This document shows, piece after piece, positions 54,540 to 62,439 of a stretch of DNA of 64,000 bases (position 1 is the stretch's first letter; each line of letters starts with the position of its first letter). The notes below the pieces were generated by a model. That model was not told the DNA's origin. It did not search any database and saw only the letters and a program-made list of their open reading frames with translations. The stretch is taken from assembly GCF_009733845.1 (NCBI RefSeq), contig NZ_WNXZ01000001.1, positions 310,001 through 374,000 of the forward strand, written 5' to 3'. The position numbers were made by a program, and so were the translations under genes. Source of the DNA: Pseudactinotalea terrae. GTDB taxonomy: Bacteria > Actinomycetota > Actinomycetes > Actinomycetales > Beutenbergiaceae.

Positions 54540-54693
54540 GCGAGCGCGTCGATCTGACGATGGCGTCTGTGGGTACCCGCGCACAGTTCGAGCGCGCCGG
54601 TTTCGTCAAGGCCTCCGACACCGCCTCGGTCATCGACGGGTTCCCGAGGTGCTGATGCGCACGCTCCTGCCGGCCGAGGCAGACGCGGCCTGA
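54540..54693 (+). pseudogene. Remnant of a GNAT acetyltransferase C-terminus with frameshift
   Basis: After TGA 54524 a short open stretch reads VGTRAQFERAGFVKASDTAS and ends VIDGFPRC and a stop. In the neighbouring frame the sequence continues VLMRTLLPAEADAA. Joined across a one-base shift near 54648 it gives the typical GNAT ending, in which FERAGF is followed by DG-P-RVLMR. Only about 50 codons remain and there is no N-acetyltransferase core, so this is a decayed fragment. The remaining 130 bases to the next gene hold its promoter. Confidence 0.6.
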
Positions 54694-54742
54694 GAACCGG
54701 GCGTGAGACCGACGTCGGTGGCTCGCGGCGATCGCGCGCATT

Positions 54743-54794
54743 GTTCCAACGGTCACCGATGCGTCACGTCTCGTTCGTCTGCGCTCCCTAGCGT
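54743..54794 (+). promoter_or_regulatory. Direct repeats and -10 upstream of the metallophosphatase gene; Pho-box-like
   Basis: GTTCC (54743), GTCACC (54752), GTCACG (54763) and GTTCG (54773) recur every 9-11 bases; the middle two are exactly 11 apart. This recalls the 11-bp direct-repeat PhoP boxes of actinobacteria (GTTCACC-type). TAGCGT (54789-54794) is a suitable -10, 34 bases before the GTG start. The match to a Pho box is loose. Confidence 0.35.
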
Positions 54795-54827
54795 GAGGGG
54801 GTTCGTCGCCGACCTGAAGGTTCACCT

Positions 54828-57800
54828 GTGTCCACGCATCGTCGCTTCGCACCCCTGCTCGCACTGACTGCCGCGGCCTCGTTGGGAGGTGCGCTGGTGG
54901 TCCCCTCGGTGCCCGCGCAGGCTGCACCCGGGGAGAGCGTGCTCGTCTCAGAGGTCGTGGTCGACAACGTGGGCGACGACAACTTCGAGTACCTCGAGGT
55001 CCACAACGCGACCGCTGCGCAGGTCACGATCGGACCCGAGGGGTTCTCCCTCGCCTACATCTATGCCGACGACACCGACACGGCTCGGGATGTCCCTCTC
55101 GTCCCCGAGACACCTGTGCCACTGGCCGCCGGTGCGACTGCGGTGCTGTGGCTGAGCTACACCTCGGGCACCGGTGCGGTCGACTCCTTCGCGTACACCG
55201 AGGAGGACTTCCGGGCCCACCACGGCATCGCGGCCGGCACTCAGGTCGTGCGCATCACCGGCCAGGCAGGCATGTCCAACGGCGGTGGCCGCGGGGTCCG
55301 GGTGCTCGATGGCACCGACATCGTCGGCTGGTCCTTCTACCCGGCCGGGTCCGTCGGCGCGGACCAGGCCGCTCATTTCCAGGTCCCGGCCGCACCGGGT
55401 GCCGCGATCCTGCACGCCGGCCCGGCGGCGCCGTCGCCCGGCACCGTGACGCCGGAGCAGCTGATGCCCGGAGTGACCGAGCCGGATCCCGACCCCGACC
55501 CGGAGCCCGAGCCGCAGCTCGTACCCGACCCCGATGTGGTCACCGCGGCCCTTCAGGTCACCGAGGTGCTGCCGGACAGCGGCAACGTGGGTTCTGCCGA
55601 CGGCTACGAGTTCATCGAGCTCTTCAACGCCACCAGCGAGCCCATCGACCTCGCCGACTACGCGCTGGTCTACCTCTACCCGCAGGACACCGCGGTCAAC
55701 ACGAACGAGGCGCACTGGCCACTGGTGCCCGACGACGTCGTGATCGCGGCGGGGGATACCCTCGTCATCTGGATCAAGAACGGCCAGAACGACGACCTCG
55801 ACGGCGCAGCCTTCAACTCGTACTTCGGCAGCGACCTGGTCCTGGGCGCCGACCTGGTGGAGACCTTCGTGGGCGGCATGGCCAACGGGAGCCCGCGCGG
55901 CATCGCGATCCGCACCAGAACCGGCTTCGACATCAATCGCGCCTACTACAACATGGGCGGCGCAGACGACGTCTCGGCCGACCGCAGCATCCGGTACCAG
56001 GTGACCACCGACCTCCGCCTGCAGGAGATCGTCGAGGCGGGTGCGGTCCCGAGCCCGGGGCGTGTGCAGGCCGATCAGGTGCCGACCGGCCTGATGATCC
56101 CGGAGGTCGACGGCGCAGCCCCCACCCTGACCGACCTCACCCCCGAGGAGATCGACCCGGCCGCCGACTTCGTGATCGAGGCGCAGATCACCGATGACAT
56201 CCAGGTCCGCAGGGTCACGCTCGAGCTGCGCAACGACGTCGACGCCGACTCGCTCACCGTCAACCTCACGCACGACCCGGGTGCACCCGACAGCTACCGG
56301 CACACCGTGGTGGCCGCCGACCTGATCGGGAAGCACTGGTATTCCTACCGGTTCCACGTGTCCGACGGCGCCCGCACGATCTCGACAGATGACGTCCAGG
56401 TCGCGGTCACCGGCACCTCGAGTGATCCGCTCCGGCTCGGTCTCGCCGAGGGCGCGGTGCTCGCCGGGAGCGTCCCGGTCACCGCCGGCGCCGACACCTA
56501 CCCCTCGACGCTGGAGCTGGCGGTCGACGGGACCGCGGTGCCGAGCGACGCCTCGCTCGAGCAGCCACCGGTGTTCGTGTTCGCTGAGTCGCAGACCGAC
56601 TTCTACTTCCGCAACGGGGTGCGGGTCGGCGAGGACGTGCTGCTGATCTTCGACGAGGGCAGCTACGCGGACACCGTCACCCGGTCGACTCCGGTGCCGC
56701 TCGAGCACCTGGTGCCCGGAGAGCCGCTGGTGGTCTCGGTCTGGGCCGGCACCAAGGCGGGGCCGTGGATCGACGAGGCGGAGAACAACGACGACTTCGT
56801 GATCTCGGCCATTCGACTGGTGCTGCCGGACGGACGCACTCTGACACCAACGGGCTACGAGAATCCCGCGCAGCTCATCCAGATGGGCGACAGCGCCGGA
56901 AAGAACGACGTCTACGACTCGGCCTTCACGATCCCCGAGGATGCCTGGACGGGGCGCACCTTCACGTGGGACACCACCCTGGTGAGCGACGGCGCACACG
57001 TGGTCTCCGCCGTCGACGGCGAGCACGAGGTGAGCGTCTCTGTGCTGGTCGACAACACGCCGCCGGTGGTGACGCCGTCGCTCGCCGAGGGCGCCACCTA
57101 TCAGGGCCAGATCGTGCTCGACGCCGAGGTACGCGATGCGACCTCCGGCACCGCGTCGGTCAGCGCGACGCTCGACGGCGCGGCGATCGAGCTCGGTCAC
57201 GTCACGTCCTCGGTCGTTCTCGGGGCGGGCGAGCACGTGCTGGAGGTCGTCGCTGCCGACGATGCGGGCAACACCACCGCGAGCACCACCACGTTCCTCG
57301 TGCCCGAGGAGATGCCCGAGACGCTCTCGTTCGATCCGGAGGACGGCGCCGTGGTGGCGCCGGGCGACATCGCGTTGCAGGCGCGCGTCGAGGACCCGAC
57401 CGCTGACGACCTGGACGTCGCGTTCTACGAGGGCCACCGGTTCGACGCCGACGACGCGGAGGTCACCGCGACATCGGGCACCGTCAGCGATGCGCTCGAC
57501 CTGGACCGCAGCGGCGGCACGGCCGGGCTGGGTGACATCAGCTCCGGGGACGGCTTCCCCTACCAGCAGCTCGAGATCCAGGTGCCTGCTGACGCCGGGG
57601 ACTCGGCGCGGGTGCGACTGACCTGGGACGGCACGGCGGAGGTGGGTGCCGACGTGATCCTGTACGCGCTGGCTGCCGACGGCAGCTCCTGGGACGAGGT
57701 GGACCGAGCGGCGAGCGCCGGTGACCCGATCGAGCTCAGCGGCACGGTGACTGTCGGGGCGCACGCTCGCGACGGCGTCATCACCGCGCTGGTGCAGCAC

Positions 57801-59249
57801 TCGGAGGGCTTCGCGGCGGCGCCGCAGTCGGATCGCGACACGGTCGTCAGCGGCGGCCATCCCGACGACGTGCCGCGCTCGGAGTACGACTTCACGATCG
57901 CGTGGGAGTCGGACACGCAGTACTACAACGAGGAGTTCTACGACCACCAGGTCGCGATCCACGACTACCTGCTCGAGCGGCGCACCGATCTGGACCTGCG
58001 GTACGTGATCCACACCGGTGACGTCGTCGACGACTACGACCAGCCCTACCAGTGGGCCAACGCGTCGCCGCAGTACGCGCGGTTCGACGACGTCGGTCTC
58101 CCGTACGGCGTGCTCGCAGGCAACCACGACGTCGGCCACCAGCTCGCCGATTACTCAGCCTTCAGCGAGCACTTCGGGGAGGCCCGCTACGCCGGCAACC
58201 CGTGGTACGGGGGCAGCTACGCCGACAACCGCGGTCACTACGACCTGATCTCGGCGGGCGGCATCGACTTCCTGATGCTCTACATGGGCTGGGACCCCGG
58301 CGACGAGGCGATCGACTGGATGAACGAGGTGCTCGCGCGGTACCCGGATCGGGTCGCCCTGGTGAACCTGCACGAGTACATGCTGACCACAGGCGGCCTC
58401 GGGCCGATCCCGCAGCGGATCCTCGACGAGGTGGTGGCGCCCAACCCCAACGTGCGGATGGTGCTGTCCGGTCACTACCACGACGCCTTCACGCGCATCG
58501 ACACCTTCGACGACGACGGCGACGGTGTCGACGACCGCACGGTGCACGCCATGCTCTTCGACTACCAGGGGCTGCCTGAAGGCGGACTCGGCTATCTGCG
58601 TCTCCTTCACTTCGACAACGAGGGCGAACGCATGATGGTGCGGACCTACTCGCCGTCGCTCGAGCGGTACAACTCCGACGACCCCACCCTGCTCGGACCG
58701 GAGGGCGACCCGTACGCCTTCCAGGAGTTCGAGATCGGCTACGCCGCCCTCGGGATCGAGCCCAGCGACCGCACCCTCGCAGCTGAAGGCTTCGAGGTCG
58801 AGGTGCTCACCGACAACGTGATCGCGTCGGTGGAACAGGTCGAAGAGGCGTCAGGCGGCGGGGTGCAGGCCGGCTCGCGAATCCTGCCGATGCTGATCTC
58901 GGGTTCGGTGGCGACGGCGACGTGGACCCTCACCGACCCGGGCGAGTACGGCTGGTACGTGCGCACCGCGGACCCGTACGGCGCGGTCGACGACTCGGTC
59001 GTCAACCGGCTGGTCGTCGACGCCGGCGGTGACGGTGACGGCACCGACGGCGGGGGCTCCGCGCCCGGCACAGATCCCGGCCCCGGCGGCCCGGACATGG
59101 TGGACGGCCCCGGCTCCGTCGACGACGACCAGCCGCTGCCTGTCACCGGTGCCTCGCCGGCGTGGGCGGCGCTGATCCTGGCCGTTCTCACCATCGGCCT
59201 CGGTCTGGTGCTGCGGGCAGCGGCCGGCCGCCGCCGAACGCGACGGTGA
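54828..59249 (+). CDS. Cell-wall-anchored lamin-tail domain/metallophosphatase protein
   Basis: A 1473-aa secreted protein. Signal peptide 1-33 (cleavage after VPAQA). Two lamin-tail-like domains lie at about 38-165 and 240-375, separated by an Asp-Pro/Glu-Pro repeat linker. Beta-sandwich or Ig-like modules cover 420-1010. A calcineurin-like phosphoesterase domain spans 1020-1260 with all metal motifs: Asp1029 (DTQ), Asp1065 (HTGDVVDD), GNHD 1098-1101, His1182 (NLHEY) and GHYH 1215-1218. A Gly/Asp/Pro-rich stalk precedes LPVTG at 1437-1441, a hydrophobic helix and RRRTRR, the sortase sorting signal. GTG 54828 follows GAAGG. It probably acts on extracellular phosphoesters or nucleic acids. Confidence 0.9.
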   Translation: MSTHRRFAPLLALTAAASLGGALVVPSVPAQAAPGESVLVSEVVVDNVGDDNFEYLEVHNATAAQVTIGPEGFSLAYIYADDTDTARDVPLVPETPVPLAAGATAVLWLSYTSGTGAVDSFAYTEEDFRAHHGIAAGTQVVRITGQAGMSNGGGRGVRVLDGTDIVGWSFYPAGSVGADQAAHFQVPAAPGAAILHAGPAAPSPGTVTPEQLMPGVTEPDPDPDPEPEPQLVPDPDVVTAALQVTEVLPDSGNVGSADGYEFIELFNATSEPIDLADYALVYLYPQDTAVNTNEAHWPLVPDDVVIAAGDTLVIWIKNGQNDDLDGAAFNSYFGSDLVLGADLVETFVGGMANGSPRGIAIRTRTGFDINRAYYNMGGADDVSADRSIRYQVTTDLRLQEIVEAGAVPSPGRVQADQVPTGLMIPEVDGAAPTLTDLTPEEIDPAADFVIEAQITDDIQVRRVTLELRNDVDADSLTVNLTHDPGAPDSYRHTVVAADLIGKHWYSYRFHVSDGARTISTDDVQVAVTGTSSDPLRLGLAEGAVLAGSVPVTAGADTYPSTLELAVDGTAVPSDASLEQPPVFVFAESQTDFYFRNGVRVGEDVLLIFDEGSYADTVTRSTPVPLEHLVPGEPLVVSVWAGTKAGPWIDEAENNDDFVISAIRLVLPDGRTLTPTGYENPAQLIQMGDSAGKNDVYDSAFTIPEDAWTGRTFTWDTTLVSDGAHVVSAVDGEHEVSVSVLVDNTPPVVTPSLAEGATYQGQIVLDAEVRDATSGTASVSATLDGAAIELGHVTSSVVLGAGEHVLEVVAADDAGNTTASTTTFLVPEEMPETLSFDPEDGAVVAPGDIALQARVEDPTADDLDVAFYEGHRFDADDAEVTATSGTVSDALDLDRSGGTAGLGDISSGDGFPYQQLEIQVPADAGDSARVRLTWDGTAEVGADVILYALAADGSSWDEVDRAASAGDPIELSGTVTVGAHARDGVITALVQHSEGFAAAPQSDRDTVVSGGHPDDVPRSEYDFTIAWESDTQYYNEEFYDHQVAIHDYLLERRTDLDLRYVIHTGDVVDDYDQPYQWANASPQYARFDDVGLPYGVLAGNHDVGHQLADYSAFSEHFGEARYAGNPWYGGSYADNRGHYDLISAGGIDFLMLYMGWDPGDEAIDWMNEVLARYPDRVALVNLHEYMLTTGGLGPIPQRILDEVVAPNPNVRMVLSGHYHDAFTRIDTFDDDGDGVDDRTVHAMLFDYQGLPEGGLGYLRLLHFDNEGERMMVRTYSPSLERYNSDDPTLLGPEGDPYAFQEFEIGYAALGIEPSDRTLAAEGFEVEVLTDNVIASVEQVEEASGGGVQAGSRILPMLISGSVATATWTLTDPGEYGWYVRTADPYGAVDDSVVNRLVVDAGGDGDGTDGGGSAPGTDPGPGGPDMVDGPGSVDDDQPLPVTGASPAWAALILAVLTIGLGLVLRAAAGRRRTRR

Positions 59250-59262
59250 TCGGCCGGTCCCG

Positions 59263-59769
59263 CTAGCCCTCGGGCATCGAGTCCAGCCACCGTGCCAGCA
59301 AGCGTTCGAGGTCGGCCAGCTCGGAAGGGTCGAGACCGGCCGTCGTCGCCGTGTCCGCCTCGAGCACCTGGAGCGCGCTGCGCTCGACCAGCTCGTGCCC
59401 GGCGGCGGTGAGGAGCACGTCGACGCTCCGACCGGCACCGGGTCGCCGCTCCACGAGCCCCTCACGCTCGGCGCGGGCGACGCGCTGCGAGACGGCACCC
59501 GCGGTGACCAGGCAGCGCATCGCCAGTTCGCGTGTCGTCAGCGCGTAGGGATCGCCCGCGCGTCGAAGGGTGCTCAGCAGGTCGAGCGTGGCGCCGTCGA
59601 TCCCGAGCTCGCGAAGGGTGCGCTCACGCGTGCGGCGCAGCCGGCTCGCGACCGACTTCGCCAACCAGATCGCGGGTAGCGAGGAGGTCGCGGCGCCAGG
59701 CATCTCCCGCTGCCACGCCGCCGCCACCGCGTGGGCAGCCGCCTGCTCTCTGGCTACGTGCTCGACCAT
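59263..59769 (-). CDS. MarR-family regulator
   Basis: A 168-aa winged-helix regulator. The DNA-binding region includes DLLSTLRRAGDPYALTTREL and VTAGAVSQRVARAEREGLVE, followed by RRPGAGRSVDVLLTAAG. ATG 59769 lies six bases after a TAGGCT -10-like hexamer on the minus strand and has no ribosome-binding site, suggesting a leaderless message. Divergent from an SDR gene, with a perfect palindrome between them. Likely represses both; the inducer is unknown. Confidence 0.9.
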   Translation of the reverse strand: MVEHVAREQAAAHAVAAAWQREMPGAATSSLPAIWLAKSVASRLRRTRERTLRELGIDGATLDLLSTLRRAGDPYALTTRELAMRCLVTAGAVSQRVARAEREGLVERRPGAGRSVDVLLTAAGHELVERSALQVLEADTATTAGLDPSELADLERLLARWLDSMPEG

Positions 59770-59780
59770 GGTGCTAGCCT

Positions 59781-59800
59781 AACGTTTAGGTCTAAACGTT
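59781..59800. promoter_or_regulatory. MarR operator palindrome
   Basis: AACGTTTAG and CTAAACGTT are perfect 9-bp inverted arms around a central GT. The site touches the -10 hexamers of both divergent promoters (TAGCCT at 59775-59780 on +, TAGGCT at 59781-59776 on -), so a bound dimer would block both. Confidence 0.8.
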
Positions 59801-59815
59801 GAAGGAGCGGGAACA

Positions 59816-60529
59816 GTGACACGACGGGTGCTCGTCACCGGAGGTTCGCGGGGGATCGGCCGTGCGATCGCATCTCGGTTCGTCGACGACGGCTGTGAGG
59901 TCGTGCTGACAGGGCGGGGCGAGGAGGCCGAGCGCACCGCGCAGGAGATCGGCGCACGCGCGCTGCCTCTCGATCTGTCCGATCGGGCGACGATCTCCCA
60001 CCTGGCCGAGCGGGTGGGGGAGCTCGACGTCCTCGTCAACAACGCAGGCGGCTTCGTGGGCCGGCCGCCGAGCGGTGCGCCGGACGTCGAGGCGATCGCC
60101 GATCACTGGGAGCGCACGCTCCGGGTGAACCTCGTGGGGCCGGCGCTCGTGCTCGCGATGCTCGAGCCCGGGTTGCGCGACGGCGGCGCGGTGGTCTCGA
60201 TCGGATCGATCGGCGCCGAGTACGCGGGCAATCCGTACTCGGTCGCCAAGGCGGCGGTCCAGGCGTGGTCGGCCGGTGCGGCCGAGCGGCTCGGGGCGCG
60301 CGGCATCACGGCGAACGCGATCGCGCCGGGCTACGTCGCGGGCACCAACCTGTGGGGCGGCCCGGTCGCCGAGGAGCGCCACGCCTCGTTGGTGGAGCGC
60401 ACGCTCGTGGGCCGGGCGGGCAGTCCTGCCGACATCGCCGAGCTGGCGTTCTTCCTGTGCTCGCCCGGCGCCCGCCACATCACCGGGCAGACCATCCACG
60501 TCAACGGTGGTGCCTTTCTCACGCGCTGA
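59816..60529 (+). CDS. Short-chain dehydrogenase/reductase, MarR-controlled
   Basis: A 237-aa SDR: VTGGSRGIG cofactor motif at residues 7-15, NNAGG at about residue 72, IGSIG with the catalytic Ser, Tyr/Lys in YSVAKAA, and the FabG-type ending GQTIHVNGGAFLTR. GTG 59816 follows GAAGGAG at eight bases. The last 11 bases overlap the convergent DUF4349 gene. Probably an NADPH-dependent carbonyl reductase induced when the MarR protein releases its operator; substrate unknown. Confidence 0.88.
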   Translation: MTRRVLVTGGSRGIGRAIASRFVDDGCEVVLTGRGEEAERTAQEIGARALPLDLSDRATISHLAERVGELDVLVNNAGGFVGRPPSGAPDVEAIADHWERTLRVNLVGPALVLAMLEPGLRDGGAVVSIGSIGAEYAGNPYSVAKAAVQAWSAGAAERLGARGITANAIAPGYVAGTNLWGGPVAEERHASLVERTLVGRAGSPADIAELAFFLCSPGARHITGQTIHVNGGAFLTR

Positions 60530-61442
60530 CCTCGGGCGGCACCTGCCGACCCGGGGCCGCCGGCCGCCGTCGCCGCAGGATCACGAGCACGATCAGCGCC
60601 GGCACGCCGAGCGCCACGATCCACGGGAGGAGCGCTCCGATCACCACGAGCGCCGAACCGACGAAGGAGACGAGAGCGTTCCAGCCACTCTCCAGGCCAC
60701 CGACGAACCCCCCTCGGGCCGCCGCGGGGGAGGCCGGCACAGACTCGAGCGAGACCGTGAGCGTCGACATCGCGACGCGGTTCGCCAGCGCGTCGCGCTG
60801 CGACTGCAGCGACTCGAGATCGGCCTGCCGCTCGCTGAGCGTCTTCTCCGTCGCCAGCAGGTCGGAGGTGTCATCGGCGCTCGCCATGATCTCGAGCAGT
60901 CGTTCGGTCGAGGTCTCGAGGGCGCTGATCCGGGCGTCGAGGTCCACGACGGTGCTGGTCACGTCCTCCTCCGACTGCGAGACCGACTGGACCTCGCCGA
61001 CGTCGACCAGGTCCTCGATCACCTGGGTGAGGTCACCGGCCGGGATCCGCAGCACGAGCGAGGCCCAGCCGGGATCGTGCTCACCGGTACCGGCGTACTC
61101 CTCGCGGGCCTCCACGTGACCGCCGGTGGCTGCCGCTAGCGCCGCGACCTCGGCGGCCGCCGCCCGTGGGTCGTCGGTGAGCACCGCGACGTTCGCGGTG
61201 ACGATCACCTGTCGCACGGTCACGTCCGTGGGGGTCATCGGGACCTCGGTGTCGGCCCCGCCGTCGTCCGAGCCCGCGCTGTCGGCGTAGTCGCCCGCTG
61301 CATCCTCCCCTCCGCCACCCGACCCGGCCGAGTCGCCGGCGCCGCTGGAGCAGCCCACGAGTGCGAGCAGGGTCAAGGTGATCGCGGCGACGGCGAGACG
61401 AGCGCGTCGCGACCCGCGCTGCGCTGGTTCCTGCGCGTCCAC
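60519..61442 (-). CDS. DUF4349 lipoprotein
   Basis: A 307-aa membrane-attached lipoprotein. Signal with lipobox LTLLALVGC (Cys about residue 31), then an acidic Gly/Ser linker. The DUF4349 domain (about 80-250) carries a coiled coil (ATEKTLSERQADLESLQSQR), and a C-terminal transmembrane helix (IVALGVPALIVLVILRRRR) follows. GTG 61442 was chosen because the frame upstream to ATG 61565 crosses an intergenic inverted repeat and would give an unusually long n-region. Neither start has a clear ribosome-binding site, so the choice is uncertain. Function of the family is unknown to me. Confidence 0.8.
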   Translation of the reverse strand: MDAQEPAQRGSRRARLAVAAITLTLLALVGCSSGAGDSAGSGGGGEDAAGDYADSAGSDDGGADTEVPMTPTDVTVRQVIVTANVAVLTDDPRAAAAEVAALAAATGGHVEAREEYAGTGEHDPGWASLVLRIPAGDLTQVIEDLVDVGEVQSVSQSEEDVTSTVVDLDARISALETSTERLLEIMASADDTSDLLATEKTLSERQADLESLQSQRDALANRVAMSTLTVSLESVPASPAAARGGFVGGLESGWNALVSFVGSALVVIGALLPWIVALGVPALIVLVILRRRRPAAPGRQVPPEVSA

Positions 61443-61461
61443 TCGCGAGCTTCGCTGGTTG

Positions 61462-61497
61462 CTCAGCGGCCACCGAGCGGCGCGGGTGGCCGCTGAG
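61462..61497. repeat. Large inverted repeat upstream of the DUF4349 gene
   Basis: CTCAGCGGCCACC (61462-61474) and GGTGGCCGCTGAG (61485-61497) are perfect 13-bp arms around GAGCGGCGCG. GGTTG and CCAACC further out are also complementary with an offset. A partial third copy (GGATGGCCGCTGACTGAGG) follows at about 61515. This looks like a dispersed intergenic repeat of the REP kind, or an attenuator. Confidence 0.6.
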
Positions 61498-61729
61498 TGA
61501 CCAACCGGCGGTGAGGATGGCCGCTGACTGAGGTTCGCGGGCTCGTCCCTGCGCACGTTGTCCATGCGGGAAAGGTAGGGACAGCGCTCACACGGGCGGA
61601 AGGTTTGTCACCTACTCGACGCACGATCGATGCTCTTCCGTGACCTACGTCGCCACTTTCCGGCACGAGCGCAACGAAAGATCGGGTCGCGACACAGGCT
61701 GTCGCGACCCGATCGGGGGCGTGGTTGGC

Positions 61730-62317
61730 TCAGCCCTGGCCGTACGGGGGCTGCTGCCCGTAACCGGGCTGCGGAGGCTGCTGGCCGTAGCCCGGCTGCG
61801 CCTGGGGCGGGAAGGGCTGCGCCCCGTACCCGGCGGCCGGCGGCTGCTGACCAGGCTGACCCTGCTGCGGGAACGAGGCCTGGCCGCCGTAGCCCGGCTG
61901 CGCGGGAACCTGGGTCGGGGCGGGGGTGGGCTGCGGCGCAGGCTGCGGGTGCTTCGCCTGCTCGGCTGACTGCTTGGTGGCGCCCTCCTCGCCCTCCTCG
62001 ATCGGGGTCACCACGACAGCGGTACCGTAGGCACAGACCTCGGTGAAGGCCTGGGCGATGTCGCCGGTGTCGAATCGCATCGCGATCACCGCGTTGGCGC
62101 CCCGCTGCTCGGCCTGCTGCACCATGCGGGCCATGACCTCCTCGCGGGAGGCGTACACGAGCCGGGTGTACTCGTTGACCTCACCGCCACCGATCGCGCG
62201 GAAGCTCGCGACGATGTTCTGGCCGATGTTGGCGCTGCGGACGGTCATACCCATCACTTCACCGAGAACGGCGTCGATGCGATACCCGGGGACGGAGTTG
62301 GTGGTCACCACGATCAT
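61730..62317 (-). CDS. YbjQ/UPF0145-family protein with Pro/Gln/Gly-rich tail
   Basis: A 195-aa protein. Residues 1-105 form the YbjQ heavy-metal-binding-like domain: IVVTTNSVPGYRIDAVLGEV, EYTRLVYASREEVMARMVQQ, GANAVIAMRFDTGDI and CAYGTAVVV. The rest is a low-complexity tail with repeats of the PGYGQQPP type. ATG 62317 follows AAGGATGTG; the longer frame to 62377 adds no conserved sequence. YbjQ-like proteins form pentamers; the role of the tail is unknown. It is divergent from the downstream oxidoreductase gene with a 122-bp gap. Confidence 0.85.
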   Translation of the reverse strand: MIVVTTNSVPGYRIDAVLGEVMGMTVRSANIGQNIVASFRAIGGGEVNEYTRLVYASREEVMARMVQQAEQRGANAVIAMRFDTGDIAQAFTEVCAYGTAVVVTPIEEGEEGATKQSAEQAKHPQPAPQPTPAPTQVPAQPGYGGQASFPQQGQPGQQPPAAGYGAQPFPPQAQPGYGQQPPQPGYGQQPPYGQG

Positions 62318-62439
62318 GCGCACATCCTTGCACCACGCGCCGCTCGAGGAGAGCACTAACGATGGCTGCTGCTGCAAGGTCTGGCAACGGGGTCGGCGCA
62401 GCCGGTGCTCAGCCCTAGCCTGACCGGCAGGAGGTCACA

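Noticed and set aside
55480-55530. Short tandem Asp-Pro/Glu-Pro coding repeat taken as a DNA repeat element
   Set aside because: It is a protein linker between two domains encoded by repetitive codons, not an independent repeat.
54948-58139. 1063-aa minus-strand open frame opposite the metallophosphatase gene
   Set aside because: It is the antisense shadow of a high-GC gene: composition is dominated by Val, Arg, His and Asp, it has no motif or ribosome-binding site, and the + strand protein has complete catalytic motifs.
61735-61930. Tandem repeats suggesting a CRISPR or minisatellite
   Set aside because: The periodicity comes from the Pro-Gly-Tyr-Gly-Gln-Gln coding tail of the YbjQ-like protein; there are no constant repeats with unique spacers.
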